A stretch of 64,000 bases of DNA, taken from positions 1,116,001 through 1,180,000 of the forward strand of contig NZ_CP108644.1 of assembly GCF_041435495.1 (NCBI RefSeq). Direction: 5' to 3'. The notes below the pieces were generated by a model that worked only from the letters and a program-made list of their open reading frames with translations, did no database searches and had not been told where the DNA came from. A program made the position numbers and the translations under genes. The stretch is from Streptomyces sp. NBC_01116. GTDB taxonomy: Bacteria; Actinomycetota; Actinomycetes; Streptomycetales; Streptomycetaceae. Positions 34,177 to 42,482 of the stretch are shown one piece after another. How positions within the stretch are numbered: the first letter of the stretch is position 1; each line of letters opens with the position of its first letter.

Positions 34177-35208
34177 CTAATGCGGGGCCCGGTCGCCGGA
34201 CAACTCGCCCTCGACGGCCCCGGCCACCGTGCCCACGCCGACGCCGGAGGCGACGGGACCCGACGGAGGCTTCGGCGCGGCGGACTGGGCGATGAACGCG
34301 CCGGTCAGGACCACGAATCCGCCGATGAGCTGCGGCGCGGAGAGGTGCTCGCCGAGGAGCACCCAGGCCAGGCCGGTGGCGATGACCGCTTCGAGGCAGG
34401 CGACGACCCCGGCCACCTGGGGCGAGAGCAGCCGGACGGAGACGACCCCGGTGGCGTACGCGAGCACGGTGGCGAGCAGCACGATCCAGCCGAGCAGCAG
34501 CCAGGCGGGCACCTCGTTGCCGTTCATGGCCGCGCTGCCGCCGAGCAGCGACCAGTCCATGCCCCAGGGGCGGGCGACGACGGTGAGGACGGCCGCGCCG
34601 ACGAGGAGACCGTACGCGATGACGCCAACGGGGTGCGGAGGCTCGGCGTGCTTGCCCCCGCCGTCCCGGCCGTCCTGCCCGCCGTGGTCGGAGAGGACGA
34701 AGTAGCCGACCTGGCAGCAGGCCGCGCCGAGGGCCAGCAGCAGGCCGAGCAGGTCGAACTTGAGCCCGGACCAGACCTCGACGACACACGCCAGGCCGCC
34801 CACCGCCAGCACCACGCCGACCGCGGCGGCCCGGGTGACGGGCCTGCGCTGCACGAAGCGGACCCAGCCGAGGACCAGCGCGGGCGCCAGATACTCCACC
34901 AGGAGCGCCACACCGACCGGGATGCGGGAGATGGAGGCGAAGTAGAAGGCCTGGACCCCGGCCACCGCGAACAGGCCGAACCCGGCCAGCAGCGCGGGGC
35001 GTTCCCGTACGAGATTCCGGTGGCGCCAGGCGACCGGGAGCATGAAGACGGCGGCGCCCGCGACGCGCAGCCAGACCACGTGCAGCGGGTCGAGCCCCGC
35101 CTCGATCAGCGGCTTGGCCGCCACACCCGAACCGCCGAACGCGAAGGCCGAGACCAGCGCGAGGCCCAGCCCGGCACTTCTGCCCTGGAATCCCGAAGAC
35201 GCTTGCAT
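34177..35208 (-). CDS. EamA/DMT family transporter
   Basis: A 343-residue DMT transporter with ten TM segments, starting AGLGLALVSAFAFGGSGVAA and ending QLIGGFVVLTGAFIAQSAAP. ATG 35208 is chosen; another ATG lies 6 bp upstream. The C-terminal 30 residues are Gly/Ala-rich. About 160 bp separate it from the preceding DMT gene on the same strand, so joint transcription is possible. Confidence 0.85.
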   Translation of the reverse strand: MQASSGFQGRSAGLGLALVSAFAFGGSGVAAKPLIEAGLDPLHVVWLRVAGAAVFMLPVAWRHRNLVRERPALLAGFGLFAVAGVQAFYFASISRIPVGVALLVEYLAPALVLGWVRFVQRRPVTRAAAVGVVLAVGGLACVVEVWSGLKFDLLGLLLALGAACCQVGYFVLSDHGGQDGRDGGGKHAEPPHPVGVIAYGLLVGAAVLTVVARPWGMDWSLLGGSAAMNGNEVPAWLLLGWIVLLATVLAYATGVVSVRLLSPQVAGVVACLEAVIATGLAWVLLGEHLSAPQLIGGFVVLTGAFIAQSAAPKPPSGPVASGVGVGTVAGAVEGELSGDRAPH

Positions 35209-35359
35209 CGGCACATCATGGCAGCAGTCGACAGCACCGTCATCCCCGTGACACCTGTCGAGACGGCACCGCGGCCGCGACGACGGGAAGGGGCTTGCGC
35301 GGCACCGTCACGGGGCGGCTCACCCAGGGCGACCCACGGGGCGACCCACACCGCGCGGC

Positions 35360-35881
35360 TCAGGCGTGACGCGTCCCCTCGGCCGTGAGCACGGCCACCC
35401 GGTCCGCCAGCCACCGCGCGTCCACGCCCCCACGGGCGAGCACCTCGACCGCCCGGCACTCGGGGTCGGCCGCCAGGGCGGCGAGCAGATCGAGGCCGGC
35501 CGCGCGCGCTTCGCCGCGCGACGCCGCACGGCACAGCGCGCCCTCCATCGCGGCGAGGGCCGAGGGCGACCAGCCGTCGACCGCCGGGTCGCGCACCACC
35601 GGAACGGCGCCGGAGTCCTCGACGGAGCCCTGCCAGCGGAGCCCGTAGCCGATGCTGCGCTGGACGAGATAGCCGAGCACTCTGGCCAACTGGGGCCCGC
35701 CGTCGAAGGCCTCGCGGACCTCGGGGTCGGCCTCGATCAGCGAATGCAGCAGGTGGGCGGTGTCGATCTGCCGGTCACCGTCGCGCAGCGCGCGCCTGCG
35801 CGCACCGTTGAGCACCGATGCCAGTTCCACGGTGAAGCGGGCATCGTTCTCGGCGTGGATCGGTGCGGGCTGGTCAGGCAT
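35360..35881 (-). CDS. Clp N-terminal-domain protein
   Basis: A protein of 173 residues with one recognisable Clp repeat: RFTVELASVLNGARRRALRD then GDRQIDTAHLLHSLIEADPE. A second more divergent repeat has MEGALCRAASRGEARAAGLD and LLAALAADPECRAVEVLARG. It lacks AAA+ domains, so it is a free-standing Clp-N adaptor-like protein, common in Streptomyces. It may bind ClpC or its substrates (inference). Confidence 0.78.
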   Translation of the reverse strand: MPDQPAPIHAENDARFTVELASVLNGARRRALRDGDRQIDTAHLLHSLIEADPEVREAFDGGPQLARVLGYLVQRSIGYGLRWQGSVEDSGAVPVVRDPAVDGWSPSALAAMEGALCRAASRGEARAAGLDLLAALAADPECRAVEVLARGGVDARWLADRVAVLTAEGTRHA

Positions 35882-36145
35882 GCGAGGCGTCCGGTTTTGC
35901 ACACCTCTACCCCATCAGTCCCACGGCCGAAGGACATCCCCGGAGCGACCCATTGGGCATCCCACCGAAGTTGGGGACACCGGAGCGGTCCGTCATCCTT
36001 GCGGATGAGATCGCGTCGAACGGCACAACCATCACGGTCCGGAGCGCGCGCCGCCTTGCATCTCACGCCCCCGCGGCAACCACAGACCCCGCGCGCACGT
36101 CCCTCACGCCGTACGCACACGGCGGGGACGGGAGGGGAGGTACGG

Positions 36146-36340
36146 GTGTTCTGGATGGTCGCGCTGCTCGCCCAGGACGGGCTGCAGTACGTCTACCGCG
36201 TGTACGCACCCGACGACGCCCTGCCCGCCGACCTCTTCTGGTCGGCCTTCCACTGCCACGACGAGGGCCCCCACCCTCGCGCGTCGGACAGGTTCGACGC
36301 GGCGGAAATCTGGCGGAACAGACAGCCCCAACAGATCTGA
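36146..36340 (+). CDS. small hypothetical protein
   Basis: GTG 36146 follows GGAGGGGAGG at 5-bp spacing and gives 64 residues starting FWMVALLAQDGLQYVYRVYA, with a hydrophobic N-terminus and an acidic/charged tail. I do not recognise a family. The strong ribosome binding site supports it being real. Confidence 0.5.
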   Translation: MFWMVALLAQDGLQYVYRVYAPDDALPADLFWSAFHCHDEGPHPRASDRFDAAEIWRNRQPQQI

Positions 36341-36419
36341 CGGTTCATCAGTATTGAATGTTGCCGCGGCCCCCGCTACCTTCCGCGACACCGGAACCGG
36401 ACGAACCAGGGGTGGTCGC

Positions 36420-36851
36420 ATGGCCGAAGTCAGCGCCGAGGCACGCATCGAGGCACCCGCCGAGAAGGTCTGGGGTCGCCTGACGGACTTCTCGTCGTAC
36501 GGGGAGTGGAACGCCACCCACACCAGTTTCCCCCGGGGCGGCCCCGCCGAACTGGAGCTCGCGGCCACCTACGAGGAGAACATGAAGCTCATGGGCTTCC
36601 CGGCCGAGGTGACCTGGACGGTCGACGGACTGGAGGAGGGCCGCCTCCTGGCGACCCGGGGCAAGGGCCCGATGGGGGTCAACCTGCTCATGCGGTACTC
36701 CCTCACCCCGCAGGGCGAGGCCACGACGATGCGCATCGACGGGGAGTTCACCGGCGCGGCGGTCTCGCTGATGGGCGGCAAGCTCAAGGACTCCGCGACG
36801 GCGGCGCTCCAGGAGTCGCTGCGCAAGCTCGGCGGGCTCGTCACCTCCTGA
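36420..36851 (+). CDS. SRPBCC family protein
   Basis: ATG 36420 gives 143 residues of a START/polyketide-cyclase-like fold: AEVSAEARIEAPAEKVWGRL, DFSSYGEWNATHTSFPRGG, GFPAEVTWTVDGLEEGRLL and LKDSATAALQESLRKLGGLV. The family binds hydrophobic ligands or catalyses cyclisation and related reactions. No specific role can be deduced. A clear hairpin follows the stop. Confidence 0.82.
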   Translation: MAEVSAEARIEAPAEKVWGRLTDFSSYGEWNATHTSFPRGGPAELELAATYEENMKLMGFPAEVTWTVDGLEEGRLLATRGKGPMGVNLLMRYSLTPQGEATTMRIDGEFTGAAVSLMGGKLKDSATAALQESLRKLGGLVTS

Positions 36852-36870
36852 CCGCACGCCCGCGCGACAT

Positions 36871-36909
36871 GCGCGAGGCCCCGCGGAGTCATCCTGCGGG
36901 GCCTCGCGC
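36871..36909. terminator. hairpin terminator
   Basis: A 14-bp perfect GC-rich stem (36871-36884 with 36896-36909) with an 11-base loop lies between the SRPBCC gene and the convergent PadR gene. Confidence 0.6.
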
Positions 36910-36983
36910 GCACGGCCCGCTTTCACGCTGGCCGGCTTGCTCAGCACCAAGCACTCGACGCCCAGTGCCTCAGTGCTCAGTGC

Positions 36984-37583
36984 TCAGTGCTCATCGGCGA
37001 GGATCAGGTAGAGCTTCTTGCGCGCGTCGTTGATGACCGTCAGCGCCTTCTGCCGCTGATCGGCGGAGCCGGTCTTCCAGACCTGCCCGAACGCCTCCAT
37101 CAGGCCGAATCCGGCCTGCCGGATCTCGTTGACACCCTCCCAGTCCACGCCACGCCCGGCCTCTTCCCACGGAGCCTCGGGGCCGTTCTCGGCCTCGCTC
37201 CGCCCGGATTCGGTGAGCGTGAACAGCTTCTTGCCGCCCTCGCTGGCGCTGACGATCAAACCCTCGTCCTCCAGCAGCTGGAGCGTCGGATAGACGGAGC
37301 CCGGGCTGGGCCGCCAGGCCCCGCCGCTGCGCTCACCGATCTCCTGGATCATCTCGTAACCGTGCATCGGGCGATCCTTCAGCAGGGCCAGGATCGAGGC
37401 CCGCACGTCACCGCGCCGCGCCCGTCCCCTACCGCCGCCCCGCCCGCGCCCGCCTCCGAAGGGGCCGCCACCGAAGGGCGGCCCGAACGGCCCGAAAGCG
37501 GCCCGACGACCGTCACCCTCGCCTCGACCGTGATGCCCGGGCCCGCAGTGCCCCGGCCCGAACTCGTGTCCGTGTGAACGCAT
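36984..37583 (-). CDS. PadR family transcriptional regulator
   Basis: ATG 37583 follows GGAAGGAGCGTAG, giving 199 residues. A His/Gly-rich leader (FGPGHCGPGHHGRGEGDGRR plus a Gly/Arg run) precedes the winged helix: VRASILALLKDRPMHGYEMI, GSVYPTLQLLEDEGLIVSA. The C-terminal helix is the dimerisation element. The His/Gly-rich leader could bind metal (inference). A palindrome lies just upstream, so autoregulation is likely. Confidence 0.87.
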   Translation of the reverse strand: MRSHGHEFGPGHCGPGHHGRGEGDGRRAAFGPFGPPFGGGPFGGGRGRGGGRGRARRGDVRASILALLKDRPMHGYEMIQEIGERSGGAWRPSPGSVYPTLQLLEDEGLIVSASEGGKKLFTLTESGRSEAENGPEAPWEEAGRGVDWEGVNEIRQAGFGLMEAFGQVWKTGSADQRQKALTVINDARKKLYLILADEH

Positions 37584-37624
37584 CTCTACGCTCCTTCCAT
37601 CGTTGATCTGTCGCGATGCGTCAA

Positions 37625-37634
37625 CGATATATCG
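37625..37634. promoter_or_regulatory. PadR-type palindrome upstream of the PadR gene
   Basis: CGATATATCG is a perfect 10-bp AT-rich dyad in very GC-rich surroundings, 42 bp above the PadR start. A related CTATCG follows 10 bp later, giving a partial second half-site. It suits a PadR operator. Confidence 0.45.
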
Positions 37635-37748
37635 GAAACTATCGAACGACAAGGCCGGCGACGGCGACGGCCATCGACCTCGGACAGCGCAGACGAACCA
37701 CCGCAGGTCAGAAGCGCAAGGCCCACCAGCAGCACGGTCGGCTCAAAA

Positions 37749-37841
37749 TTCGGCGGCCTGGCCCTGCGGACGGACGAACTCGCCATCGGCTACCAGGCCG
37801 TACTCCACGTCGCGTCCGTCCTGATCCGGGTCCGGTGCTGA
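37749..37841 (+). pseudogene. transposase C-terminal remnant
   Basis: The reading LALRTDELAIGYQAVLHVAS followed by VLIRVR and a stop resembles the terminal helix of IS-type DDE transposases that read LATRTDKLAIAYQAALHLA. Only about 30 codons remain. Identity rests on this short motif. Confidence 0.35.
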
Positions 37842-38013
37842 GCAGGTCGCTGGCACGGGCCCTCGGATCATCAGCTGCTGAGCGCCGGCCTGATACCGAA
37901 AATGCCGGTGCCGGTGATCCGGTCGAGCACGCGGCGAGTCCGGGGCTTGCGAGGCCATCCCTGAAGGACGCGGGACCTCGTTGCCAGGGCAAGCCGCGAG
38001 AGGTCGCCGGTGT

Positions 38014-38445
38014 CTATGCGTCGGTCCACCCAGCAGTGTTGGAGTACGACTCGTAGCTGTATCGGGTGTTGCGGTGCCACTCTTCACCGGTGAGGTGCCT
38101 GTACGTGTTGTCGGGCACGTAGAGCAGGGCCTCGGCCCAGATGAGGTTGTCGGCGTACGGCGTGAACCGTCGTGGGTCGCGAAGCACGCTCTCGTACTCC
38201 TCACGGCCGGCTGCGACGACCGCCGCCCGGGTGTAGAGGAACTGGTCGCTCGACAGGTCATCGCCGTATTCCTTACGGTCCAGCCTGTACAGGGCCCAGG
38301 AGAGCTGCTCCGCGAAAGCGACCACGTCGGGTACGGGGCCGTTGGCCAGGTGGGCTGTCAAGGAAGCGGCCAGCTCATCCCCCTCCGGGTCGGGGATCGA
38401 GGGACTGCACGCTTCGATGAGCTGCCAGAAGGCGTTCTCGTTCAT
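38014..38445 (-). CDS. DUF4240 domain protein
   Basis: ATG 38445 gives 143 residues. The DUF4240 motif is seen in NENAFWQLIEACSPS and in AFAEQLSWALYRLDRKEYGD, DQFLYTRAAVVAAGREEYES. The C-terminus reads NLIWAEALLYVPDNTYRHLT. The family occurs as immunity-like or hypothetical proteins in actinobacteria; function is unknown. The frame extends upstream to 38529. Confidence 0.78.
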   Translation of the reverse strand: MNENAFWQLIEACSPSIPDPEGDELAASLTAHLANGPVPDVVAFAEQLSWALYRLDRKEYGDDLSSDQFLYTRAAVVAAGREEYESVLRDPRRFTPYADNLIWAEALLYVPDNTYRHLTGEEWHRNTRYSYESYSNTAGWTDA

Positions 38446-38956
38446 GCCGGAGAGCATGGCGTACGGGTGTGACACCCCAGGGCGTCGAACGCCGGCCGCC
38501 AGGACCGGCGGCTGTTTCAGGCTGCCCATGCGTTTCCTTCCGCCCGGATCCGGCTGTTGGCCTCCATCAGTCCTTCCAACAGGTCTGTCCTCAAAGCGCG
38601 GTCACCGATAAAACCAGTGGCTCCCTCGACGGAGCCTGGCTACTCTGACGGCGTTCCTCGGTCCTACTGGGCTTCCATGCCTCGGAAAAGAGAGATTTTT
38701 ATGTTCCGGCCCGCGCCGCGCGCGCCTCGCTGCACCGTCTAGCCAGCAGTCCGTCCTTCTCCTGCCGTCCTTCTCCGACGGCGTCCGAACGTGACTCCGC
38801 GGCACTCTCCGGTACTTTCCGGTACTTTCCGGTGCACTGAATCAGCCCCTGCCTCCGCCCGCACGCATGTCGCGTCGCACGAGGTGGGCGTCTTCGTCGA
38901 GGCCGCTCGGCCTGCTCTTGCTGTCATCACAGACTTCCCAGCAAGGAGCACCCCGG
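38446..38956. other. intergenic region with short 10-bp tandem repeat
   Basis: About 510 bp without a recognisable gene. At 38801-38830 a 10-bp unit repeats three times (GCACTCTCCG, GTACTTTCCG, GTACTTTCCG), followed by GTGCACT. A 21-codon frame from ATG 38676 ending TAG is open but weak. The repeat lies 130 bp before the RNHCP gene and might be a regulator site or simple slippage. Confidence 0.4.
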
Positions 38957-39346
38957 GTGTCCAGCACCAACTCAACTCGCAGAACCCGCTCAAGCCTGCC
39001 GCGCACCGCGCTGAACAGCGTCTTCTCCTGTGCGTGGTGCGGCCGGACCGCGTCCGCCGTCGCGGACGACGGCACACGGCGCGGGCACTGCCCGTCCTGC
39101 CTGCAGTCCCAGCACGTTCTCGACCCCGTCGAAGGCGGCTCCAGTGACTGCCGGGGCCGGATGTCGCCGATCGCCGTCGCTGTGCCGCGTACGGGCGACT
39201 GGATGGTCATTCACCGTTGCGTACGCTGCGACGAACTGGCCTCCAGCCCCACCCGCGCGGACGACAACCAGCTCGTCCTGATGCGGCTGGCCGTCCGGCC
39301 ACTGGCTCAACCTCCCTTTCCGCTCGAAGCGTTCGGCGACCGCTGA
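38957..39346 (+). CDS. RNHCP domain protein
   Basis: GTG 38957 follows AAGGAGCACCCCGG and gives 129 residues. Four cysteine pairs are present: FSCAWCG, HCPSCLQ, DCRG and RCVRCDE, as in the RNHCP zinc-binding domain, though the name motif reads RRGHCP here. The C-terminal DDNQLVLMRLAVRPLAQPPF is also conserved. It is a paralogue of the next gene and starts a run of three small zinc-binding genes. Function is unknown. Confidence 0.8.
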   Translation: MSSTNSTRRTRSSLPRTALNSVFSCAWCGRTASAVADDGTRRGHCPSCLQSQHVLDPVEGGSSDCRGRMSPIAVAVPRTGDWMVIHRCVRCDELASSPTRADDNQLVLMRLAVRPLAQPPFPLEAFGDR

Positions 39347-39371
39347 ACCGGAAGGAAGGAGAGGACCTGCC

Positions 39372-39803
39372 ATGCCGAGACGAGCGAAGAACACCCGTCG
39401 CCGTGCCCGGAACGCCCGGCGGCCGCAGCGGTACAAGGACATCCTGCACAGCCAAGGAGGGCACCGGGGACACTCTTTCCGGTGCGCGGGCTGCCGACTG
39501 GACGTGTCCCTGGACGCACCGGGCACCAGGCACCGCAACCACTGCCCGAACTGCCTGGTCAGCCTGCACGTCGACCGACGGGTGCCGGGCGACCGGGCTG
39601 CGGACTGCGGCGCCCGGATGGAAGCCCTGGGCATGTCGGTCAGGGCCGACGGCGAGTGGCTGATCATCCACCGGTGCGTGTCCTGCGGTGAGCTGGGCGC
39701 CAATCGCATCGCCGGTGACGACAACGCGCCGGCCCTGGTTCGCCTGGCTCTCAGACCACTGCGGGATCCCGGCATCGCCCACCGCATGCGACTCGCGCCG
39801 TGA
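39372..39803 (+). CDS. RNHCP domain protein (paralogue)
   Basis: A 143-residue RNHCP protein with the canonical HRNHCPNCLVSL, preceded by FRCAGCRLDV and followed by ADCGARMEALGMSVR and HRCVSCGELGANRIAGDDNA. It starts with a basic leader (PRRAKNTRRRARNARRPQRY) that could bind nucleic acid. ATG 39372 follows GGAGAGGACCTGCC. It is 25 bp from the preceding paralogue, a probable tandem duplication. Confidence 0.85.
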   Translation: MPRRAKNTRRRARNARRPQRYKDILHSQGGHRGHSFRCAGCRLDVSLDAPGTRHRNHCPNCLVSLHVDRRVPGDRAADCGARMEALGMSVRADGEWLIIHRCVSCGELGANRIAGDDNAPALVRLALRPLRDPGIAHRMRLAP

Positions 39804-39927
39804 TCCGGGCGTCACGCGCGGTGCCGTGTCACAGGACGCCCACACCCCTCCCACCTCGACGCTCGGGGTTCCCGCTCCCGGCGTCCCTCCACCGAGCGCA
39901 TCCGTGCGCGCATCACCAGGAGAAGCC

Positions 39928-40434
39928 ATGCGCCCCATGACCAGGGAAGAGGTGCGCGGCGCGATCGTGAACCAGGACCCGGCCACGAAGAGGATCCGCC
40001 TGCCCCTCTGGTTCGACGACGTCCGATGGCACCGGATCGACTACCTCGGGTGGAGAGATCTGAGCTCCCCGAAGCGCGCCTACGTCGTCACCGAGGCGGA
40101 CGGCCAGGCGCGTGGGGTGCTGCTGCGGCAGGCACCGAACGACTCGGCGCACGGTTCGCGCGCGATGATGTGCGACCTGTGCCGGTTCGCCCGCCGGTTC
40201 AACGAGGTCTCGCTGTTCACCGCCCAACGCCCCTCACGCGACAAACGCGCACGCCTGAACGCGGTCGGGCTCCTCCTGTGCACCGATCTCGACTGCGCGG
40301 TGAAGGTGCACGGCAAGCCGGTCCGTGAAGCCTTCGACCGTCCGGTCGACGAGATCATCAGGTCGCGCCGAGAAGGCCTGCACACACGCACGATCGCCTT
40401 CGTGCGTTCGGTGGCCGAACCGCGGCGGCAATGA
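39928..40434 (+). CDS. FBP-domain protein (EF-G-binding, FusB-like zinc finger)
   Basis: ATG 39928 gives 168 residues. The C-terminal treble-clef zinc finger is seen: MMCDLCRFARRFNEVSLFTA and LLLCTDLDCAVKVHGKPVRE. The N-terminal half reads WFDDVRWHRIDYLGWRDLSS. FBP proteins resemble the C-terminal domain of FusB/FusC, which rescues ribosomes stalled with EF-G and fusidic acid. Its place after two RNHCP genes suggests a common translation-linked role (inference). The last 60 codons lie just before the WYL regulator on the other strand. Confidence 0.82.
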   Translation: MRPMTREEVRGAIVNQDPATKRIRLPLWFDDVRWHRIDYLGWRDLSSPKRAYVVTEADGQARGVLLRQAPNDSAHGSRAMMCDLCRFARRFNEVSLFTAQRPSRDKRARLNAVGLLLCTDLDCAVKVHGKPVREAFDRPVDEIIRSRREGLHTRTIAFVRSVAEPRRQ

Positions 40435-40465
40435 CCGATGGGCGACCCGTCCCATGGACGCGACT

Positions 40466-41467
40466 TCAGGGACCAGCCTGCGGGAGCGGCTCTCGCGGCA
40501 CGGCTGCGTAGCGGGCCGCGAGCATGGCCGCACGGTCGCGCAGGGCGTCGCGCAGGGACTGCGGGGCCAGGGCCTCCGCGTCCGTGCCGAGCCGCCACAG
40601 CGCCCATTCGGCGTGCCGTGCGTCCTGGAAGGTGACCTCCAGCCGTGGCCAGCCGTCCGTGTCGGGATCCTCCGCGCGGACGGCCAGCACGGTGCCCAGC
40701 AGTTCCTCCCGCCGTGCCGGGTTCACCCGCACCAGCACGGTGAGGTGGTCTCCGCCGGAGAGGAATCGCGCGGAGCGGTCGCGCCAGATCCGGTCCAGGT
40801 CGACCCGGTTCGGCCGCTGGGCCGGTTCGGGAAGTTCCTCGGCGGCCAGCACCCGTGACAGCCGGTAGGTGCGGTCCGCGCCGGCTCTCGTGGCCAGCAG
40901 ATAGCCCCGGTCCCGTACGGTCACCAGGCCGATCGGGTCCACCGTGCGCCACTGCGGCGCCTGGTCCGTGGCCGCGTAGTGGATGCGCAGCTTGCGGCCC
41001 GAGAGCACTGCCCGGCGGACCTCGATCATGGTGGTGCCCGGTACCTGGTCGGCGACCGGCCGGCGGGAGAGCAGATCGGTCTCCGGGTCGACGAGAAACC
41101 GCTGGGCCGCGTCGCTCGCGGCCACCTGATGGCTTACGGGCAGCGCGTCGACCACCTTCCGCATGGCCGAGGCGAGGGCCGGTCCGAGGCCGAACACCTG
41201 CTCCCCGCGCGCCGATCCGGCGGCCAGCAGGGCGAGGGTCTCGTCGTGGTTCAGCCCGGTCAGCTCGGTCCGGAAGCCGGGCAGCAGGGCGAACCCGCCG
41301 TGCCGGCCGCGTTCGGCGTAGACCGGGACTCCGGCCGCGGACAGTGCCTCGATGTCGCGCAGCACGGTGCGGGTGGACACCTCCAGCTCGCGGGCCAGCG
41401 TGTCGGCGGTCAGCCGGCCGCGCTGTCGCAACAGCAGTACCAAGGAGACCAATCGGTCGGCGCGCAT
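40466..41467 (-). CDS. WYL-domain transcriptional regulator
   Basis: ATG 41467 gives 333 residues. The N-terminal HTH is RADRLVSLVLLLRQRGRLTA, DTLARELEVSTRTVLRDIEA. The WYL domain follows with RRAVLSGRKLRIHYAATDQA and RTVDPIGLVTVRDRGYLLAT, then a C-terminal extension (WCX). WYL regulators sense ligands such as nucleotides or oligonucleotides. It is divergent from a Rid-family gene, the likely target. Confidence 0.88.
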   Translation of the reverse strand: MRADRLVSLVLLLRQRGRLTADTLARELEVSTRTVLRDIEALSAAGVPVYAERGRHGGFALLPGFRTELTGLNHDETLALLAAGSARGEQVFGLGPALASAMRKVVDALPVSHQVAASDAAQRFLVDPETDLLSRRPVADQVPGTTMIEVRRAVLSGRKLRIHYAATDQAPQWRTVDPIGLVTVRDRGYLLATRAGADRTYRLSRVLAAEELPEPAQRPNRVDLDRIWRDRSARFLSGGDHLTVLVRVNPARREELLGTVLAVRAEDPDTDGWPRLEVTFQDARHAEWALWRLGTDAEALAPQSLRDALRDRAAMLAARYAAVPREPLPQAGP

Positions 41468-41596
41468 GCGGAAACGGTAGCGAAATACCTGACCAAGGGT
41501 GTCGTCATTGGTTGGAAGGCTCCCCCGCAGGACGTCGAAGCCGGCGACTGCCGAGCCGACGGACCTCCGTACCCCCGTGCATCGAATGGAGCTGAA

Positions 41597-41998
41597 GTGG
41601 CGCTGGAACGAACGACCGTCAACCCGGTGACCTGGTCGACGGACCTGGGTTTCAACCAGGGTGAAGTCGTCTCCGGGCAGACCCGGACCCTGTACATCTC
41701 GGGTCAGACCGCGATGAGCGACGACGGCAGACCTCAGCACGACGGGGACATGGCTGCGCAGTTGGCCCTGAGCGTCCACAACCTGGAGGCTGTGCTGAGC
41801 GAGGCGGGCATGTCTCTCGCGAACCTCGTCCGCCTCAACGTCTACACGACCGACGTCGATCTGCTCTTCCAGCACTACGGCGTGCTGGCGGGGCGGTTGG
41901 GCGCGGCCGGGGTGGCGCCGGCCAGCACCCTGCTCGGGGTGACGCGACTGGCGGTCCCCGGCCAGTTGGTCGAGGTCGAGGGCACCGCCGTCGCGTGA
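41597..41998 (+). CDS. Rid (YjgF/UK114) family protein
   Basis: GTG 41597 after GGAGCTGAA gives 133 residues. The YjgF core is seen: FNQGEVVSGQTRTLYISGQT, NLEAVLSEAGMSLANLVRLN, VYTTDVDLLFQHYGVLAGRL and PGQLVEVEGTAVA. The catalytic Arg of RidA aligns with the ASTLLG region, which has no Arg, so it may belong to a Rid subfamily without imine deaminase activity. A long hairpin follows the stop. Confidence 0.84.
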   Translation: MALERTTVNPVTWSTDLGFNQGEVVSGQTRTLYISGQTAMSDDGRPQHDGDMAAQLALSVHNLEAVLSEAGMSLANLVRLNVYTTDVDLLFQHYGVLAGRLGAAGVAPASTLLGVTRLAVPGQLVEVEGTAVA

Positions 41999-42003
41999 GG
42001 CTG

Positions 42004-42059
42004 CTCACCGCCCGTACCGTTCCCGCCGACCAACCGGCGGGAACGGTACGGGCGGTGAG
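42004..42059. terminator. 25-bp perfect hairpin terminator
   Basis: Bases 42004-42028 and 42035-42059 are perfect complements with a 6-base loop (ACCAAC). The stem is GC-rich with no T run, so it is bidirectional. It starts 6 bp after the Rid stop and is unusually long. Confidence 0.8.
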
Positions 42060-42150
42060 CCGACTTTCCGGTGCTTCGCATCGCGGACGCCGAGGAGCGC
42101 CGTCGGCGGTCCGCGCTCGGCGGCGCGTTGGTGTCGCTGCTGTCGGCGCC

Positions 42151-42408
42151 GGTCGCCTCGTGCGGGCTGTGCGGCAGGCCGCCACACCGGACGGGATGCA
42201 GGGGCGCGCCGCCGCGACGATCACCTTCGTCGGCATGGGGTTCACTCCGCTCGGCTCGCTGCTCGGCGGCCTCCTCGCGCAGGAGTGGGGTCTGCGCACC
42301 GACCTTCTGGTGACGGCCGCGGGCATGATGCTGTCGCCGGTCCTGATGGCGGCGCCCCCGCTCGCACGGCTGGGACGGGAGCTTCCGGCGCCGCGGGCGT
42401 GCCGGTGA
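42151..42408 (+). pseudogene. MFS transporter C-terminal remnant
   Basis: The frame reads RLVRAVRQAATPDGMQGRAA, ATITFVGMGFTPLGSLLGGL, LAQEWGLRTDLLVTAAGMML, matching the last third of an EntS-type MFS exporter, normally 400 or more residues. The preceding part is missing or unreadable. No start or ribosome binding site is visible. It fills most of the interval 42060-42482 between the hairpin and phzF-like gene. Confidence 0.65.
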
Positions 42409-42482
42409 TGACGGACGGGCAGGGGCCAGACACCCGGAATTGGCCTTGGCCCGTCTCCGCTCGTCCGCTCTACGGTCGCCCC

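Larger units (their letters stand above)
37584..38013. other. promoter region with transposase remnant
   Basis: This 430-bp stretch holds the PadR promoter/operator at its left end and a transposase C-terminal fragment near 37749-37841. No intact gene is seen in the rest. Confidence 0.5.
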
